This document shows positions 62,201 to 64,000 of a stretch of DNA of 64,000 nucleotides, in pieces. Source of the stretch: Paenibacillus sp. FSL R10-2734 (GTDB lineage Bacteria; Bacillota; Bacilli; Paenibacillales; Paenibacillaceae). Position numbers and translations under genes: made by a program. The notes beneath the pieces were generated by a model. That model did not search any database, had not been told where the DNA came from, and saw only the letters and a list, made by a program, of their open reading frames with translations. Positions within the stretch are counted from its first letter, which is position 1, and each line of letters starts with the position of its first letter. Location of the stretch: positions 6,510,001 to 6,574,000 of the forward strand of contig NZ_CP150170.1 of NCBI RefSeq assembly GCF_037963865.1. Reading direction: 5' to 3'.

Positions 62201-64000
62201 TTAATTCAATAATCCAGCTGCTTTAAGCAATCTTGTTAGGATCACAGCTGCTTCTGCACGGCTAGTATCATTGCCAGGCGCAAAGCTATCTGCCGATTGA
62301 CCTTTCATGATTCCTTTTGCTGTTAAGACATTCACAGCCGCTTTGGCCCAAGAAGAAATGGCAGATGAATCTGTAAATGCATTTGTCTCAAGGGTAGCTC
62401 CAGATTCCCCAGCTCCAAGGTTCAAAATCTTCAATGCTCTAGCTGCCATAACAGCCATTTGCTCCCGTGTAATAGGAGCATTCGGACGGAAGGTTCCATC
62501 CTCATAGCCTTGAACCAGCCCTAAGGCCGCTGCGGCTCTGGCATCCGCCGCATACCAAGATAAATCGGACACATCACTGAAGGTCTTTGTTGTGTTCTCA
62601 GCGGTTAGGCCTAAAGAGCGAATTAGCATAGCTGCGAACTCAGCACGACTGACAGATTTCTGAGGCGCAAAGTTATCTGTGGATTGTCCGGTCAAGATCA
62701 GTCGACTAGCAAGCATCTCAATCTCATTCTTCGCCCAATGTGTAGAAATATCCCCGAATGTCACAGGGTGTTGTGCAACGACGAATATACTGCTAGCACT
62801 GCTGCTCTTAACAGTAACCTTGGTCATCCCACCTACGAGCTCGAACAATGCAGGTACATAACGGAAGGAACCCATCTGCTCATCGTAAATAAGGACAACC
62901 CCCGTCTTTGCAACCAGTGCTCCCGCTATCAAAAATGTACGATCTACATACGTAGTGCCAAACCCATTAGCAGGTACAGTGGTTTTACCATCTGTGACCT
63001 TTAAGGTAATATTCGCCGGTGTTCCTTGCACAATAAATCCTTGCTGCTTAGCCTTGGCAAGCAGTTGTTCCAATCCTGTTCCGCTTAGCGGACTTAGTTG
63101 GAACTCTAGAGTGCCTGCTGGCATTTGTGCAGCTTTCAGCACGCTCTCCACGAGCCCTAACGGGAAGCGATAGCTCATATCGCCACTTCCAATGACAAGC
63201 ACCGCATTTGGGCTAAGTGCTGCCGCATTGCGTAATGCTTCTGCGCTAAAGCGAGCTATACCATCTCCGTTAGCTGAGATCTCGATAAGAGCTTGCCCAG
63301 CAGTCGCCTTAGCTTTTAGCTGCGCATCATTATTCGCAGCTGGTGTAGGTGTAGCGACAGGTGCAACAGGGTTTACTGGCCCTGATGGATCAGGTGAACT
63401 CGTCGGGTTCGTTGGACCTGGAGTACTCGTTGGACCAGTCGGGTCTATTGGACCTGGAGTACTTGTTGGACCAGGTGTACTCGTTGGACTTGGTGTGCTC
63501 GTTGGGTCCACAGGATCTGTCCCGCCATCAGGTACTACCACCTCAAGCGTATACACTCTTTTATCGTTGCCAACAGTTACCGTGAAGTCTGTGCTTCCCG
63601 CTTTAACTCCATTAAGACTGTCGTTTGTAAATGTAGCAATGTCACTGCTCATAACGTTAAGGGTAGCTTGTGCAGTAATATCCACCCCTTCTTTGTCCAA
63701 TACCTGAAGGGTTTCTGACTTTCCTTGCTCCAGTACAACAGGTCCGCTCTGTCCATCTGCCAGCTTAATGGAGAAGGACTTAATTGCCGTCGCTACTCCT
63801 TGGTTCTGTTCGAAGATGCTAAATTCAGGAGACGCATTGGTCAGGAGGTTCATTCGTTCACCACGAATAATCAAGTTGTCGACGAGCAGATTACCTTTTA
63901 GATTTTTGGTAACTTCTATGCCACTCGTACCTGCCCCGTCAAATACATTATTCGTCAGAACAACTCCATCAATAGTCGTGAGGGCATTTCCCACCAGATT
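62201..64000 (-). CDS. SLH-domain surface protein, partial (N-terminus outside window)
   Basis: About 600 residues are visible and the frame continues through the right edge, so the GTG at 63994 is probably internal. The first part (DGVVLTNNVFDGAGTSGIEV) resembles right-handed beta-helix repeats. Then come a Big-like domain, a Pro/Thr/Ser linker with repeated PTSTPGP units, a domain of about 200 residues, and three SLH domains at the end (FGDISTHWAKNEIEML, FSDVSDLSWYAADARAAAAL, FTDSSAISSWAKAAVNVL, each with SRAE/TREQ). SLH domains anchor it to pyruvylated wall polymer. Likely an enzyme or adhesin on the cell surface. Confidence 0.85.
   Translation of the reverse strand, partial: NLVGNALTTIDGVVLTNNVFDGAGTSGIEVTKNLKGNLLVDNLIIRGERMNLLTNASPEFSIFEQNQGVATAIKSFSIKLADGQSGPVVLEQGKSETLQVLDKEGVDITAQATLNVMSSDIATFTNDSLNGVKAGSTDFTVTVGNDKRVYTLEVVVPDGGTDPVDPTSTPSPTSTPGPTSTPGPIDPTGPTSTPGPTNPTSSPDPSGPVNPVAPVATPTPAANNDAQLKAKATAGQALIEISANGDGIARFSAEALRNAAALSPNAVLVIGSGDMSYRFPLGLVESVLKAAQMPAGTLEFQLSPLSGTGLEQLLAKAKQQGFIVQGTPANITLKVTDGKTTVPANGFGTTYVDRTFLIAGALVAKTGVVLIYDEQMGSFRYVPALFELVGGMTKVTVKSSSASSIFVVAQHPVTFGDISTHWAKNEIEMLASRLILTGQSTDNFAPQKSVSRAEFAAMLIRSLGLTAENTTKTFSDVSDLSWYAADARAAAALGLVQGYEDGTFRPNAPITREQMAVMAARALKILNLGAGESGATLETNAFTDSSAISSWAKAAVNVLTAKGIMKGQSADSFAPGNDTSRAEAAVILTRLLKAAGLLN

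Overview
The window looks like chromosome of a Paenibacillus-type endospore-forming Firmicute. The reasons are strong GGAGG ribosome-binding sites, sigma-A promoters, an SLH-domain surface protein, an endonuclease IV, a complete C-P lyase operon with a PHP-family phosphodiesterase, a GH51 arabinofuranosidase operon, and mostly CCA-less tRNA genes. Almost every gene is on the minus strand. Genus is inferred from gene content only; no database search was possible.

Layout. 1-2.7 kb: the start of one Tad/Flp-type secretion cluster (SAF protein, CpaE-like, CpaF-like, running off the left edge). 2.9-6.6 kb: purU, nfo, a small membrane protein and an SDR epimerase. 6.6-17.1 kb: a second Tad cluster of ten genes (TadZ, TadA, TadB, TadC, Flp-like pilin, TadE, large TadG-like, TadE, prepilin peptidase, FHA protein). 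17.3-19.5 kb: small genes and a glutathione peroxidase. 19.5-26.6 kb: an arabinoside operon (MFS transporter, GH51 arabinofuranosidase, ABC binding protein and two permeases) with a winged-helix regulator, a consensus promoter and a 40-bp palindromic operator. 26.9-28.3 kb: a decayed IS1182-type insertion sequence.

28.6-36.9 kb: an AT-rich operon and the most unusual part of the window. In transcription order it has an ABC ATPase, two ABC-2 permeases, a 35-codon peptide gene with a perfect ribosome-binding site, an unrecognised protein, a truncated PEP-synthase/dikinase-like protein with a phosphohistidine domain, a GT2 glycosyltransferase, a diverged RtcB-type RNA ligase that keeps the metal and GMP-accepting residues, and a GT-A-like protein. 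The genes overlap or lie within about 20 bases of each other, except for about 105 bases after the peptide gene. The layout resembles a biosynthesis-and-export cluster. I do not know a described system with this combination.

37.8-39.4 kb: two identical tRNA-Leu(GAG) genes flank a divergent Xre regulator/PAS-protein cassette, followed by tRNA-Glu. 39.4-40.3 kb: a CDF-like membrane protein. 40.4-51.5 kb: a phosphonate operon (phnPP, GntR regulator, phnG-H-I-J-K-M-L, then phnD-C-E-E). 51.6-56.3 kb: a branched-chain amino-acid ABC operon (livH-M-G-F-J). 56.7-59.8 kb: small accessory genes (DinB-like, methyltransferase, two GNATs, two hypotheticals). 60.1-60.3 kb: tRNA-Ser and tRNA-Asn. 60.4-64 kb: an MBL-fold hydrolase, an Lrp-type regulator, an intergenic repeat patch, and the C-terminal part of a surface protein with three SLH domains.
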